64,000 nt of DNA, taken from assembly GCA_948146395.1 (NCBI GenBank), contig OX411547.1, positions 55,419,566 through 55,483,565 on the forward strand, given 5' to 3'. Within the stretch, counting starts at the first letter, position 1. Every line of letters starts with the position of its first letter. The notes beneath the pieces were generated by a model. That model did no database searches, was not told the DNA's origin, and was given only the letters and a program-made list of their open reading frames with translations. Shown piece after piece: positions 48,801 through 58,666 of this stretch. Origin of the DNA: Fragum whitleyi (taxonomy: Eukaryota > Mollusca > Bivalvia > Cardiida > Cardiidae). Made by a program: the position numbers and the translations under genes.

Positions 48801-51800
48801 ATATGCTTTGGACAAAATCTAAGTCTTTAAAATAACAAAGGGCAATAACTCAAATATTATGCAAGCAAGAGTTGTAGTTCTTGTGCACTGCACTTCTCCT
48901 CCATGAGGTCTATCCATCCATAAAATTTCAAGTTGTTAGCTATTATACCTAAGGAGATATGCTCCGAACAAAATCTAAGTCTTAAAAATAACAAAGAGGC
49001 AATAACTCCAAAAATATGCAAGCAAGAGTTGTAGTTCTTGTGCACTGCACTTCTCCTCCATGAGATCTATCCATCCATAAAGTTTCAAGTTGATAGCTTT
49101 ATACTTTAGGAGATATGCTTTGGACAAAATCTAAGTCTTTAAAATAACAAAGGGCAATAACTCCAAAATTATGCAAGCAAGAGTTGTAATTCTTGTGCAC
49201 TGCACTTCTCCTCCATGAGATCTATCCATCAATAACATTTCAAGTTGATAGCTATTATACTTGAGGAGATATGCTCCGGACAAAATCTAAGTCTTAAAAA
49301 TAACAAAGGGCAATAACTCCAAAATTATGCAAGCAAGATTTGTTGTTCTTGTGCACTGCACTTCTCCTCCATAAGATCTATCCACCCATAAAGTTTCAAG
49401 TTGAAAGCTATTGTACTTTAGGAGATATGCTCCGGACAAAATCTAAGTCTAAAAAATAACAAAGATAACAAAGGGCAATAACTCCAAAATTATGCAAGCA
49501 AGAGTTGTTGTTCTTGTGTACTGCACTTCTCCTCCATGAGATCTATCCTCCCATAAAGTTTCAAGTTGATAGCTTTAATACTTTAGGAAATATGCTCCCG
49601 ACGAAATCTAAGTCTTTAAATAACAAAGGGCAATAACTCCAAAATTATGCAAGCAAGAGTTGTAGTTCTTGTACATTGCACTTCTCCTCCATAAGATCTA
49701 TCGACCCATAAAGTTTCAAGGTGATAGCTATGTACTTTAGGAGATATGCTCTGGACAAAAGCTAAGTCTAAAAAATAACAAAGGGCAATAACTCCAAAAT
49801 TATGCAAGCAAGAGTTGTAGTTCTCGTGCACTGCACTTCTCCTTCATGAGATCTATTCACCCATAAAGTTTCAAGTTGATAGCTATTATACTCTAGGAGA
49901 TATGCTCCGGACAAGTATAGTGAAGGAATGACGGATGGAGAGCATTACTATATCCCCTTGCCGAAAACGGCGCGGGATAATAAGCCTACCCCTCTTACCA
50001 CAACCTCAATTTTCAGCAAATCAAAATTTCAAATAATGTTTGAAAAAGATCACCCAAGGAATATTTGCGCCCAATTGGTAAAATTGACCATTAGGTTCAG
50101 GAAGAGAATTCAATGACAGACAATAAATGCTTAGAATTCGAAGACAGACAACAAATGCTAAGTGGTCCTAAAAGCTCCCCTTGATTTAGTCTCTGGTGAG
50201 CTATGAACTATTTATGGATATTGAATAAGTGACCATGAAATACCAAATTTATAAAACAAGTTATCTATAGACAGATAAAAAGAAGCTTTGCAAAGCTTTT
50301 ATCTGTTTTTATAAAATGGTTTTAATAAATTCCCTATTTCATTATTTTAATTTTTGCAATAAATCACTAAAATTTATATGACCCTGTTTGTAAGATGTCA
50401 TAATGTTATACATTATGACGTCATTTTCAAAGCATCAAAAAGCCTTTTTGTTCTTAACTCTTTTTGTACTAAGCACTACTTATTGCAATGATAAATATCA
50501 CAATTGACTTAAGAATTTCATTTTGATATCAATTCTTCATGGAGATTAAAGTATAATATTTTACATTATTACCCGATCTCCTAAATAAATGTATATTAAC
50601 CATTACCAACTGTTTCAAAGTTCTTTGCACCATCTATCACATGACCTGGCAACAGTACATACAGTTTCATCCATGCCCACTAAGCATTGAATTGTTGCCT
50701 GCTTGCAAAAATGCCGTCAGGGTGTTGGATGTATAATAAAAATGTGGAGAGACACACTCTCAGGAATTTCATCCTTAACTCATCTCTTTCTGTGACACAC
50801 TTTTGATTAATTAAATATTTACTCAATAATAATCAGGTATTAAAACGTTCATTTTATGGTGAATCACTGAACAGTAAAAAACTATTGCCTTCGGTTTCGA
50901 GTATGACATAATGAAGTGTTGCCTGATGCCATAGGCAGTGGGCAACAGTTCATTACGTCATCCCTCCCACGGTTCATTACGTCATACCTTCCATCTGGGG
51001 ACAACAGTTTTCACTGGTAAAGGAAACACTGTGAAATAACTGTACACTAGTACCTTGATGTTGTTGTTAAAGGCATTCAAGATCTCCAGGTTATACAGTG
51101 TAGAAATAAAGCACTCAAATTTATATATCATGCTTAAGGCAGTTTGCCTTATGGCTTATGGTGTTGGGCTACCTTAACAGTGAAAAACTATTGCCTTCGG
51201 TGTCAGGGATGACATTATGAACTGTTGCCCTATACCTATGACATAGGGATGACGTAATGAACTGTTGCCCTATGCCTATGACACAGGGCAACAGTTCATA
51301 ACGTCATCCCTTCCATCTGAGGACAATAGTTTTCACTGATAATCAAAACTTCTGGAAATAACTTTACACTAGTACCTTGATGTGGTTGTTAAAGCCATTC
51401 AAGATCTCCAGGTTATACAGTGTAGAAATTTCTGCTGGCAAACCTGCAATACAAAGATGTAAATATCTCCTGTTAAATTTCTGTTGAAAAACAAAAACAA
51501 AAACATTTGTTATTGTAATTTTATATCAAATCTTTGGTCTTAAAGGTTTTTTTTTTTAAATTTTTATTTACTATTCTCAATTTATATCACCAAGCTTCTG
51601 ATAATTCTGGGAAATTGACCAATAATTTTCACTTGGGTGCCCAGACTTCAAAAATTCAATGTATAATATGAAGGGTATAGGCATTTTCCCAGAAAATCTA
51701 GGGGCCCGGCCCAAAATCTAGGGATCATGAGGACATGCTAGTCTTTTTCCCTGTAAATGTCAGTCATTCTACAGGTTTTCATCTTCGAATGGCTTTATAG

Positions 51801-53247
51801 GCTCCAGGCTTTAGTCAAAATGTGTTGCATGCTATTGAATTCCTAGTATTTTCTTTGATGCAAAGTGAATTTCTTGTCAATCAATCAGAAAAGGCAGACA
51901 GTGCTAAAAATATCAAATTATTTAAGTTTCAATATGCTTAGCCCTTGACATGCTAAATACAAAAATATTGACATTAATTGTACTAAAATCAAAGAGCTGA
52001 AAGCACTGGGTGAACCATTTGTGCATCTGTACTTTTATGAAAATACAATTTTCAAACTTCTGTCTTCTAAATTAAAAAGGAAAATCAGTGATGCAGACTA
52101 AGACCAAACTGCACATATGTGCAGACAGATCTTTGTCTATACCTCTTGCTAAAGCAGGGATGTTGCTGGTTCAGTATGACAAGGGTGAAATACATTTGGA
52201 ACACCACTCGGCCAATCTCACAATCAACCTTGGATGTATATAGACTGACTATTTTTAAAAATTATGGGAAAGCCTTGGAAAAAGTCGATGACGTAGGTTA
52301 AAATGGCGTTAGCCCTCAAAACTTTAAGTAAAAATATTCGACGTAGCCAACTCTATTCGTTTAAAGCTGCTCTTTCACAGATCGGGGAAAATGTGTTTTT
52401 TTTAATTTTTTTTTGTAAAATGGATTGGAAGTAACGACCTCATAATTTTTAAGCCTTTAAAATAATAAGATTCAATATGGTAATACACGGAAAGAATGAC
52501 TGGTATTCCTGAATTTAGCGAAAATCATTCTGAAAAATAAAGCAACTACTTACGCCTTAAAATTCTTCAATTTCGAGCAAACTATTTGCGCATGAACATT
52601 CCGCATCTTTTTCTTATTCAATCAAATATTAAAGTAAAAGTATTTGACAGCAGGAAACTTCATATCATTACAAGCAAAAATGAAAGATTATTCACGGTAA
52701 GTAATGATTTTATAAATTATAGACTCGAAATAAATAGACTGGATCCCCTACTGATCTTGCCTCTTCAAAAGATAAGTTACAAAATTATTGAAATAATAGT
52801 GCCAATGCCCTTGGACCATTCTTAATTGTCTAAAAACACACACATTTTCAAATCTAAGAACAAGTTTTGTATTTTTTTCTTTGAAAAACTGTGAAAGAGC
52901 AGCTTTAAGACACTGTCATGAAACCATCGTAACCTTACATAAATATATTTAGATTCTTAAATAAGGACTGAAAAATAACTTAATTTTGAGAATGATGCGT
53001 CTTTCTCAAAAATTAAGACTTTTTAGCCGTTATTTACTGAAAAAGATATAAATCAAAAGTGCTAGTTTTTTTACACTGTTTCCGGCTAACAAAATGCACA
53101 ATTTTGTTACATACCCATCCACCGTACATACATCCGAGGTATGTTTCAGTTTAAAGAAATGGCCAAGTAATGTTCCGAATGGGGTGAAATACTTACTTGT
53201 GAGTTTATTGTGAGGTAATGATAATCTTGTTATATGGGTCAGCTCAA
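39770..53247 (-). CDS. RSU1: Ras suppressor protein 1, eight exons seen, N terminus missing
   Basis: Coding exons, in transcript order: 53247-53197, 51443-51376, 47119-47067, 45739-45621, 44426-44344, 44072-43958, 42824-42692, 39854-39770. All introns are GT-AG and every junction keeps phase, giving 234 codons plus stop. The protein is a run of leucine-rich repeats (HITRLSLPHNKLT, ILNLGMNKLNSLP, LDLTYNNL, LRALYLGDNDFETIPPEIG, LVLRENDLVAIPKEVG, LHIQGNRLTVLPPELG), then the RSU1-specific C-terminal cap (ENNPWVTPIADQFQVGVSHV, YGRH, DKSKKISR). Human RSU1 is 277 residues, so about 38-40 N-terminal residues are encoded further 5' (above 53247), in exons I could not find. RSU1 binds the LIM protein PINCH1 in the ILK-PINCH-parvin complex at integrin adhesions and was first named for suppressing Ras transformation. 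The introns are packed with MITEs. Confidence 0.95.
39841..40116 (-). repeat. Minisatellite duplicating an RSU1 splice acceptor
   Basis: Tandem copies (about 52- and 85-bp spacing) of a segment that, on the minus strand, contains ATTTCAG plus the first 10-11 exon bases (CTTATATGG-like). Acceptor-like copies lie near 39900, 39935, 39983 and 40068, upstream of the real one at 39855. AATTGATTTTTCACTTATT recurs at 39877, 39961, 40046 and 40098. Confidence 0.8.
41127..41346. mobile_element. TTAA MITE, CCCTTTCCTG family, copy 2
   Basis: 220 bp between TTAA at 41123-41126 and 41347-41350, in an RSU1 intron. Same ends and central hairpin as 29623-29841. Confidence 0.82.
41475..42577. mobile_element. 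TA-flanked DNA transposon derivative, pogo/mariner-like
   Basis: 1103 bp with TA at 41473-41474 and 42578-42579 and inverted ends CAGTCAACTCTCGTT / AACGGGAGTTGACTG. Several internal ATGTCG...GTAACG words recur toward both ends. Its open frames (41703, 41972) show no transposase motifs, so it is non-autonomous. Lies in the last RSU1 intron. Confidence 0.75.
42692..42824 (-). CDS. RSU1: RSU1 coding exon (C-terminal cap)
   Basis: 133 bp between TTGTAG and GTAAGT. Encodes NLDLVGSRQVFRGEN, NPWVTPIADQFQVGVSHV and YIRSETYK. Confidence 0.95.
43130..43215. repeat. Imperfect hairpin
   Basis: CAAACTATTTGCAAATTATACC and its complement GGTATAATTTGCAAACAGTTTG surround CAAAGCA. It resembles a small foldback element in an RSU1 intron. 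Confidence 0.55.
43612..43837. mobile_element. Long palindromic foldback element
   Basis: 226 bp. Left arm GGTTATAAAACTTTTCTCAGG then CTCAGGCTCAATTTTCTC; right arm its near-perfect complement ending GTTTTATAACC. A second hairpin (AAGATGATATTAATAAGTTG / CAACTTATCAATATCATCTT) sits at the centre. No target duplication found. It ends eight bases before the partial exon copy at 43845. Confidence 0.75.
43845..43910 (-). pseudogene. Partial duplicate of an RSU1 exon start
   Basis: Copies the acceptor region and first half of exon 44072-43958 (LVLRENDLVTIPKEVGDL). The AG acceptor has become AA (43900-43899), and the second half and donor are missing, so it should not be spliced in. Confidence 0.88.
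43958..44072 (-). CDS. RSU1: RSU1 coding exon (LRR)
   Basis: 115 bp from ATTACCAG to GTATGT. Encodes LVLRENDLVAIPKEVGDL and LHIQGNRLTVLPPELG. It ends in phase 1. Confidence 0.95.
44344..44426 (-). CDS. RSU1: RSU1 coding exon (LRR)
   Basis: 83 bp from GTTTTCAG to GTAAGT. Encodes SLRALYLGDNDFETIPPEIG and RLKNLQI. Confidence 0.95.
44455..44715 (-). repeat. Family A repeat, reversed
   Basis: AAATGCCCCCACACAGC at the 3' end, GACCTTGACAATGTCAC and CATGCCAAATATGAGC in the body, and ATATGCCCCTGTATC at the 5' end. Confidence 0.65.
44996..45210. repeat. hAT5-like MITE remnant
   Basis: GACCCCTATGGGAGAAATTTC, GGGTCAAAAAAAG and the right end AAACACAAGCCCTG match the family at 21731 and 47237. The left end is unclear. 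Confidence 0.5.
45307..45461. mobile_element. Foldback TTAA MITE, GGTAGT family, copy 2
   Basis: 155 bp; left TTAA at 45303-45306, right flank TTGA (one-base decay). Ends GGTAGTGGACCTGTAA and GGGTCCACTACC, with the same central palindrome as 37518-37674. In an RSU1 intron. Confidence 0.82.
45621..45739 (-). CDS. RSU1: RSU1 coding exon (LRR)
   Basis: 119 bp from CCATCAG to GTAAGT. Encodes MNKLNSLPRGFGAFPVLEVL, DLTYNNLTENSLPANFF and VL. Confidence 0.95.
45979..46361. mobile_element. hAT5-like MITE, second family
   Basis: 383 bp. Ends CAGGGTTCACCACTAAC and GTTAGTGTCTAACCCTA, flanks ATGTG and ATGTA. A central perfect hairpin GTGGAAAAAGAAGAAATT / AATTTCTTCTTTTTCCAC lies at about 46169-46218. Same ends as the copy nested at 53722. 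Confidence 0.7.
46611..46849. mobile_element. TTAA MITE, CCCTTGTCATGC family
   Basis: 239 bp, left flank GTAA (decayed), right TTAA at 46850-46853. Ends CCCTTGTCATGCTGAA / TTCAGCATGACAAGGG. In an RSU1 intron. Confidence 0.8.
47067..47119 (-). CDS. RSU1: RSU1 coding exon (LRR)
   Basis: 53 bp from TTCTTGCAG to GTAAGT. Encodes ELPVTISTLTKLKILNL. It ends GG, completing Gly with the next exon. Confidence 0.95.
47237..47554. mobile_element. hAT5-like MITE
   Basis: 318 bp with CAACA on both sides (47232-47236, 47555-47559). Ends CAGGACTCGTGTTTGACC and ATGAGCCCTG. Same family as 21731-22092. Confidence 0.78.
47597..49982 (+). mobile_element. Family E hairpin-headed element with 155-bp array
   Basis: AACAAGAGCC and a GCCATGTC/GACATGGC hairpin start the element. 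About 11 tandem units of 154-157 bp follow (AACTCCAAAATTATGCAAGC, GTTCTTGTGCACTGCACTTC, CATGAGATCTATCC, AAGTTTCAAGTTGATAGC, GGAGATATGCTCCGGAC). The element ends GCCG-AAAA-CGGCGCGGGATAAT. One unit is split by the MITE at 47948-48429. The element fills most of an RSU1 intron. Its open frames are repeat shadows. Confidence 0.85.
47948..48429. mobile_element. hAT-like MITE with 8-bp target duplication
   Basis: 482 bp with ends TAGGGGTG / CACCCCTA, flanked by TCCTCCAT at 47940-47947 and 48430-48437. Rich in ATAGT/CTATCG words. Inserted inside a family E repeat unit. Confidence 0.88.
50271..50306. other. Near-perfect palindrome
   Basis: ACAGATAAAA, AG, AAGCTTTG then CAAAGCTT and TTATCTGT. Possibly a small foldback or its remnant. 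Confidence 0.55.
50873..51107 (-). repeat. Upstream-facing half of a tandem segmental duplication
   Basis: Matches 51183-51429: a foldback unit (CTATTGCCTTCGG, CAACAGTTCATTACGTCAT, ACAGTTTTCACTGG) followed by a partial RSU1 exon. It is the non-functional copy. Confidence 0.75.
51054..51107 (-). pseudogene. Partial duplicate of an RSU1 exon end
   Basis: Copies the last 54 bp of exon 51443-51376 (ISTLYNLEILNAFNNNIK) with the GTACTAG donor intact. The acceptor and first 14 bp are absent. Confidence 0.85.
51179..51338. mobile_element. Foldback element with CAGTGAAAA ends
   Basis: CAGTGAAAAACTATTGCC on the left and GGACAATAGTTTTCACTG on the right. The interior contains mirrored GTCAGGGATGACATTATG / CATAACGTCATCCCTTCC and CTGTTGCCCTAT / AGGGCAACAG. 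The partner at 50873 has the same ends. Confidence 0.7.
51376..51443 (-). CDS. RSU1: RSU1 coding exon (LRR)
   Basis: 68 bp from GTATTGCAG to GTACTAG. Encodes LPAEISTLYNLEILNGFNNH and IK. Begins in phase 1, completing AGT with the previous exon. Confidence 0.95.
51942..52185. mobile_element. TTAA MITE, CCCTTGTCATGC family, decayed
   Basis: 244 bp. Ends CCCTTGACATGCTAAA and TTCAGTATGACAAGGG, with flanks decayed to TTAG and TGAA. The interior keeps the CACATATGTGCAG palindrome. Confidence 0.72.
52365..52904. mobile_element. TTAA-flanked transposon, AGCTGCTC ends
   Basis: 540 bp between TTAA at 52361-52364 and 52905-52908. Ends AGCTGCTCTTTCACAG / CTGTGAAAGAGCAGCT. TTAA targets with AG-starting ends suggest a Kolobok- or piggyBac-like origin. 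The 79-codon frame inside has no transposase motif. Confidence 0.8.
53197..53247 (-). CDS. RSU1: RSU1 most 5' coding exon identified
   Basis: 51 bp from CTATTGCAG to GTAAGT. Encodes ELTHITRLSLPHNKLT. It starts two bases into a codon, so at least one coding exon precedes it. Confidence 0.93.
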
Positions 53248-53542
53248 CTGCAATAGAAAATGAGATAAGAATATAACTACCTGTACATTCATAAACATAC
53301 TGACAGGGCTTGTGCTAGTCTTTGCAATTCAAGAGAAATTGACCCCATGAAATATTATTCAAATGGGTCAAAAATTGCGTATAGTATTTTACACTTAAAA
53401 TAATCCATATATATTGGTCTTCATAAATGAATCAACATTGTTTAGGTAGAAACTGTGTAATGCAATATTTTTGGATCAGCCAGTTTTGACTTTATTCGAA
53501 AAACATAATGACATTTTGGGATCACCAAAAATTACCTACTTA

Positions 53543-54178
53543 CCCTTGTCATGCTGAATATTCCTGCCTTGGCAGGAGCTACAGACAAACATCAGCCTGC
53601 ACATATGTGCAGTCAGATGTTTGTCTATTCCACCTGTTTTTCCTTTTTAAACCAGAAAAGTTTCAGAAATCTAATGCTGACTCACAAGTAGGAAATACAG
53701 AGCTTTCAGCACTTTGATTTACAGGGTTTGACACTAAGGGGAGACCAGTAGTCCGAGACTCCTTGTTTACCAGTTGGGATTCCTTCATTTCTCTAGTAAG
53801 GAGTCCAGTGGACTTCCAGGATTATAATGAGAATATTCTACCAAACAAAATACACATTTTCTGTTCAAGGACAACCATTGTCAAACAGTAGATCTTCCCA
53901 CTTCAAACCTAGCGGAAAACAATATTGCTTGCATCTTCTTGTATTTTGAAAAAAAAAAAAATATTTACACTGTGGGAGATCATTGTGGAAATTCTGAGCA
54001 ATTTCTTCTTTTCCACAATGTTCTCCAATTATAATGCTTCGGACTCACAACTTTGAGCTTGGACTCCTAAATTTCAGAAGCTGGGAGTACAGTGGACTCC
54101 TTACTCAAAGAACTTAGTGTCATTCCCTGATTTATATATAATTTTGCCAATGTTTTTTATTCAGCATGATATTAAGGG
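53543..54178. mobile_element. TTAA MITE, CCCTTGTCATGC family, interrupted
   Basis: Left CCCTTGTCATGCTGAA, right TTCAGCATGATATTAAGGG followed by TTAA (54179-54182). CACATATGTGCAG is in the interior. Split by the element at 53722-54129. Confidence 0.75.
53722..54129. mobile_element. hAT5-like MITE, nested
   Basis: 408 bp, ends CAGGGTTTGACACTAAG / CTTAGTGTCATTCCCTG, ATTTA on both sides (53717-53721, 54130-54134). Related to 45979-46361. Confidence 0.8.
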
Positions 54179-54182
54179 TTAA

Positions 54183-55281
54183 TGTGACAGAATAAATTTT
54201 CATTGTGTTATTTATTTCTGCTGGTTATATGAAAATAGACCAAACTAACTCCAATTTTCCAAATGAATCCATAATTGATGCCCAATAGAAGATGTCCAAA
54301 AACTTCAGCTATGCCTTTTCAAAAAACATTTTTTCCATTAATGAAAGTTTTATGACTTTCTTTGAATTTCAAATTGCCCGATCAGGTACTTGGGGTACTG
54401 AGGAACCGGTCACAGGGTTCTCTCCAGAAAATTTTGAAGGCGTAGTGGCATATGCACGCGGCTATATTGTCAGATTACGTTGTATTTCTGTTAATAATAA
54501 AGGATGGTTACAGTGGTTTTACTGGATAAGGATTTTGATATTTGTGAAGCAGAACTTCTGTTTTGCTGAATATATAATTTGATATGAACTTTTTTTTCTT
54601 TGACACCTTTATAGCATCTCATAAATAACTTAACTCCCAAATCATCAATAAAATTTTGCATGATGGCTTAAAATACCCCCCTTCCCTCCTTCCCCTTGTA
54701 TCCCTTCCCTTTAGTAGAATATACTGTGTACTAAAAGACTATTACAAAAGAAATGAAGAAAATTGGAATATTTAAGAAAATTAAATTAAAGAGTCAAAGA
54801 AAACAGTAAATCAACTGCACTTAGGCTGTGTTATGCTCATATATTTGAGAGTTCCAAGGACAGCACTGCATGTATTGTCAACTTTTATAGGTCTCTATTT
54901 AATAATGTATATAAGGAATTTTTAAAATCCTTGGGAAGACCTTGTATGATTGAGGAAGGCCCTTCTCCTGAAATAAGTAAAACTAGATTCTATTACAGCT
55001 ATTTTCTAATGTGTTTACAAACCCTTTTCATATCTTCCCCCAAAAAATATCTCTAAGAACATTATTTTATTCTACAATAACCATGTAACAAATTTAAAAG
55101 TTGATACCTAGTTTGTTTAGAGAAGCCTGTGACAGGACTTTTAGCACTTTGATTTTACAAGGTATTTTTCTTAATTTTTTTTCTTCTTCTTTTTTTTGTA
55201 ATATTTATTTCCCATATCAATTTCTATGACCTAATTTAGAAATAATAGAATTTATCTTGATTTCAATTCTGGAATGAACAA
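54183..55281. other. No gene recognised
   Basis: A/T-rich. The 96-codon frame at 54292 resembles nothing I know. RSU1 upstream exons would be expected somewhere above 53247 but none is recognisable here. Confidence 0.5.
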
Positions 55282-56176
55282 AACAAGAGGGCCATAGTGG
55301 CCCTAAATCGCTCACCTGAGTGAACTGTCAAAAATCTGTTTAAAGTAGACTTAGAAAGGATGAGGAATTCTGACAAAATTTCAGGTTGATTAGGCAAAAA
55401 ATGATGCCTCTACACCGCTTACAAGGTTTTTCTAAGATTTGATCCCATGACCTAGTTTTTGACCCCACTTGACCCAATTTTAAACTTGACCTAGATTTCA
55501 TCAAGATTATCATTCTGACGAATTTTCAGATTAATTGAGCTAAAAATATGGCTTCCAGAGTGTCTACAAGGTTTTTCTATGATTGTGACCTAGTGACCTT
55601 GTTTTTGACCCCACTGGACCCAATTTCAAACTTGACCTAAATTTCATTAAGAATATCATTCTGACCAGTTTTCAGGTTGATTGAGCAAAAAATACGGATT
55701 TGAGAGTGTCTACAAGGTTTTTTAAAGATTTGACCCGTGACCTCATTTTGACCCCACTTGACCCAATTTTGAACTTGTCCGAGATTTTATCAAGACAATC
55801 ATTCTGACAAAATTTCAGGTTGATCAGGCAAAAAATATGGCTTCTAGCCTGTCTACAAGGTTTTTCTAAGATTTGACCCTGTGACCTTAGTTTTGGCTTC
55901 TAGAGTGTCCATAAGGTTTTTCTAAGATTTGACCCTGTGACCTTATTTTTGACCCTACTTGACCCAAGTTCCATCTTGTACGAGATTTTATCAAGACAAT
56001 CACTTTGACCAAATTTCTGGTTGATTGAGCAAAAAATGTGGCCTCTAGAGTGTCTACAAGTTTTTTCTAAGATTTGACCCTGCGACCTTAGTTTTGACCC
56101 TACTTGACCCAAATTCGAACTTGTCCAAGATTTTATCAAGACAATCATTCTGACAAAATTTCAGGTTGATTGAGGA
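55282..56176 (+). mobile_element. Family B element, 3' end lost
   Basis: Head AACAAGAGGGCCATAGTGG (hairpin) then GCTCACCTGAGTGAAC, followed by about six 145-bp units with one truncated unit near 55890-55912. It ends where the next head begins (56177), without its own 3' hairpin. Opposite orientation to 23514-24475. Confidence 0.78.
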
Positions 56177-57862
56177 AACAAGAGGACCAAGATGGTCCTA
56201 GATCGCTCACCTGAGTCTCTATGACCCCTGGGACATCACATTAATTAGATAGGCAGATGTCAAAAAGAAGATAATTGCCTAAGATCAATACCATGGAACG
56301 TTTTCAGCGAAGAGCAAGACAGATATGCCTTTTTGCTCTTTGATTCTATGTAAAAAGGGTTGCGCCCGGGTGAAGCCCAAATATGATCCTAGGGTCTTGA
56401 TATGAACAAACTTGGTAGAGGCCCACTAGGTGATGCTACACACCAAATATTATAGCTGTCTGCCATCTGGTTACAGAGAAGAAGATTTTAAAGATTTTCG
56501 CTCTTTGATTCTATGTAAAAAGGGTTGGGCCCGGGCAATGCCCAAACATGATCCTAGGGTCTTGATATGAACAAACTTGGTAGAGGTCAACGTATGATGC
56601 TACATACCAAATATGAAAGCTGTCTGCCTTCTGGTTTCAGAGAAGAAGATTTTTGAAGATTTTCAATTTTTTACCCTTCGTGCTCATAAGAGATAAAGGG
56701 ATGCACCCATGCAAAGCACAAATATGACCCAAGGGTCTTGATATGAACAAACTTGGTAGAGGCCCACTAGGTGATGCTACACACCAAATATTTAAGCTGT
56801 CTGCCATCTGGTTACAGAGAAGAAGATTTTTAAAGATTTTCATATTTTCACCCTTTTTGTTAAGGGTTAAGGTGGCAATGGACAGCGGCCTCCCGACTCG
56901 ATAAACCGGAAGTGGGTTTTCGTTTATTTTACGGCTTTTTTGCGCGTTGTTTGAAAAGACCGGTTTTCGTAAGATTCTACTTATGGAAATAGCGTAGAAT
57001 AATGATGATAAAACTTCATAATTTAGCTTCTTTTCAAGATTTGATATTAATTGAATGACTTGATCATTAAATTTAACAATAAAAATGCGTTAAAACCGTC
57101 ATTCGATTAGGGGGGAACACTATAAAATAACGAAAAACTTTCTTATTTGCATGGAAAGGTATGCTGAATTTTTTACTAAATAAAGGAAAAATATGGATTA
57201 TAAACACTTCGGAAAATAAGAAAAATTCATTGGGTAATTTCTTCAAAAAATGGGTTTTTGTGGCATTTTTACCTAGTAGAATTACAAAAATTAGTGCATT
57301 TTTAACTTTTGGAAGCAAATTGTGCAAATGCAAGTGATCAAAGAGAAATTTTCTTGTCAATAGCCATTGTGAACATGTATAAGGTCTATCAAAATGTATA
57401 TGTTTTATAGCTTTAACTTAGTACAGGGTTTATACTAGACCTAAAACTAATATAACCGTTTTACTGAAAAATGGCCTATACCACTCAAGGGCAGATAACT
57501 CTAGCATGAAAACGAGCGTGGAAAGGTACCTTCAAATTTTGATATAATGACTACACAATGTTAATCTACAACATATGTGACCAAGAAAAAAATTCATTGG
57601 GCGGAAAAAAATGACGCCACGTGTCCATTGCTACCTTAAGGGAAAGTTAAGGGTAGATTTCATTTATTTGAACAACTTTGGTAGAGCTTGACCCAAGGAA
57701 CATCCCTGCCAAGTTTTATCAAGATTGGCCCACTGGTTTAGGAGGAGAAGATGTTTAAAGAAATTGTGGACGACGGACGACGCACGACAGACGACGCACG
57801 ACGGACATTCTACGATCCCAATAGCTCACCTTGAGCACTTTGTGCTCAGGTGAGCTAAAAAG
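56177..57862 (+). mobile_element. Family B2 element with MITE insertion
   Basis: Head AACAAGAGGACCAAGATGG (hairpin AGGACCA/TGGTCCT). The core consists of roughly 170-180 bp units (CCTAGGGTCTTGATATGAAC, AAACTTGGTAGAGGCCCA, GCTGTCTGCCATCTGG, AGAAGAAGATTTT). Then come a GACGACGGACGACGCACGAC stretch and a 3' hairpin ending GAGCTAAAAA. Interrupted by 56881-57635. Confidence 0.78.
56881..57635. mobile_element. TTAA-flanked transposon, GGTGGCAATGGACA ends
   Basis: 755 bp between TTAA at 56877-56880 and 57636-57639. Ends GGTGGCAATGGACA / TGTCCATTGCTACC. The sister element near 59690-59720 shows the uninterrupted sequence. The 95-codon frame has no known motif. Confidence 0.85.
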
Positions 57863-58666
57863 GGAGCGGGCAGAGAACATTCATCTTTTTTCATAGTCCA
57901 CATATTGCCTTTATCCTATATATATTCTTAAGTTGTCGCCTTCTAAGACTGCTTATAAATTTCAAAGTGCTAGATACGCCTACATGGTGAAACACAGATG
58001 TTAACTAAATGGCTAAAGTTTCAAAAGTTTGATCATTATTGATAACCATAAATCTTGTTATATGCTTCCACTTTGGTATCTGCATTAATTGTACCAGTGA
58101 GATCTATCATCAATCAAAATATAAAAATTGTGAAATGAAAAGACAGCTGTTTGGAGTAATTTGCATTGTGAATGCTTTTTGCTTTTTTTTTTTCAGAAAG
58201 AATAATTCACACAGTAAAATTTTATTCCTTTGTTTTATATTTTCTCAGGTTGGGGATCATAAACAAGAGGACAACAAGTGAATATATCATTTTGCTGCTG
58301 GTCCTTGAAAGTCAAAAAATACCATTCAAACAATTTGTATTGGTAAAACCTCCTTGCAACAATTATTTTTTACCTTGACAGATGAACTTGTCACATGACC
58401 ATGTTTCTGCAGATTCATATTGATAATCTTTAATCATGCAAACTATGACCATTGTGTCTTCAATAGCCTTAAAAAAATTGACAATGTTTTATTCATCATA
58501 AAAAAAGGCAAAAATGTATGACAAATTATTTCCCTTGATAGCATTGATTGCTCTTGGGAGGGAGAATACATGTACTGGTATGCACAATTTTCACATCTTC
58601 ATTAAAAGCTGAAAAATAACCAGAATGAAATTGTCATTTTCTTCTTGTTTGAAAACTTAAAAATTA
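57863..58666. other. Mostly unassigned; family A remnants
   Basis: CACTTTGGTATCTGCATTAATTG, CAGTGAGATCTATCATCAATC and TTGACAGATGAACTTGTCAC are diverged reversed family A words. No gene. Confidence 0.5.
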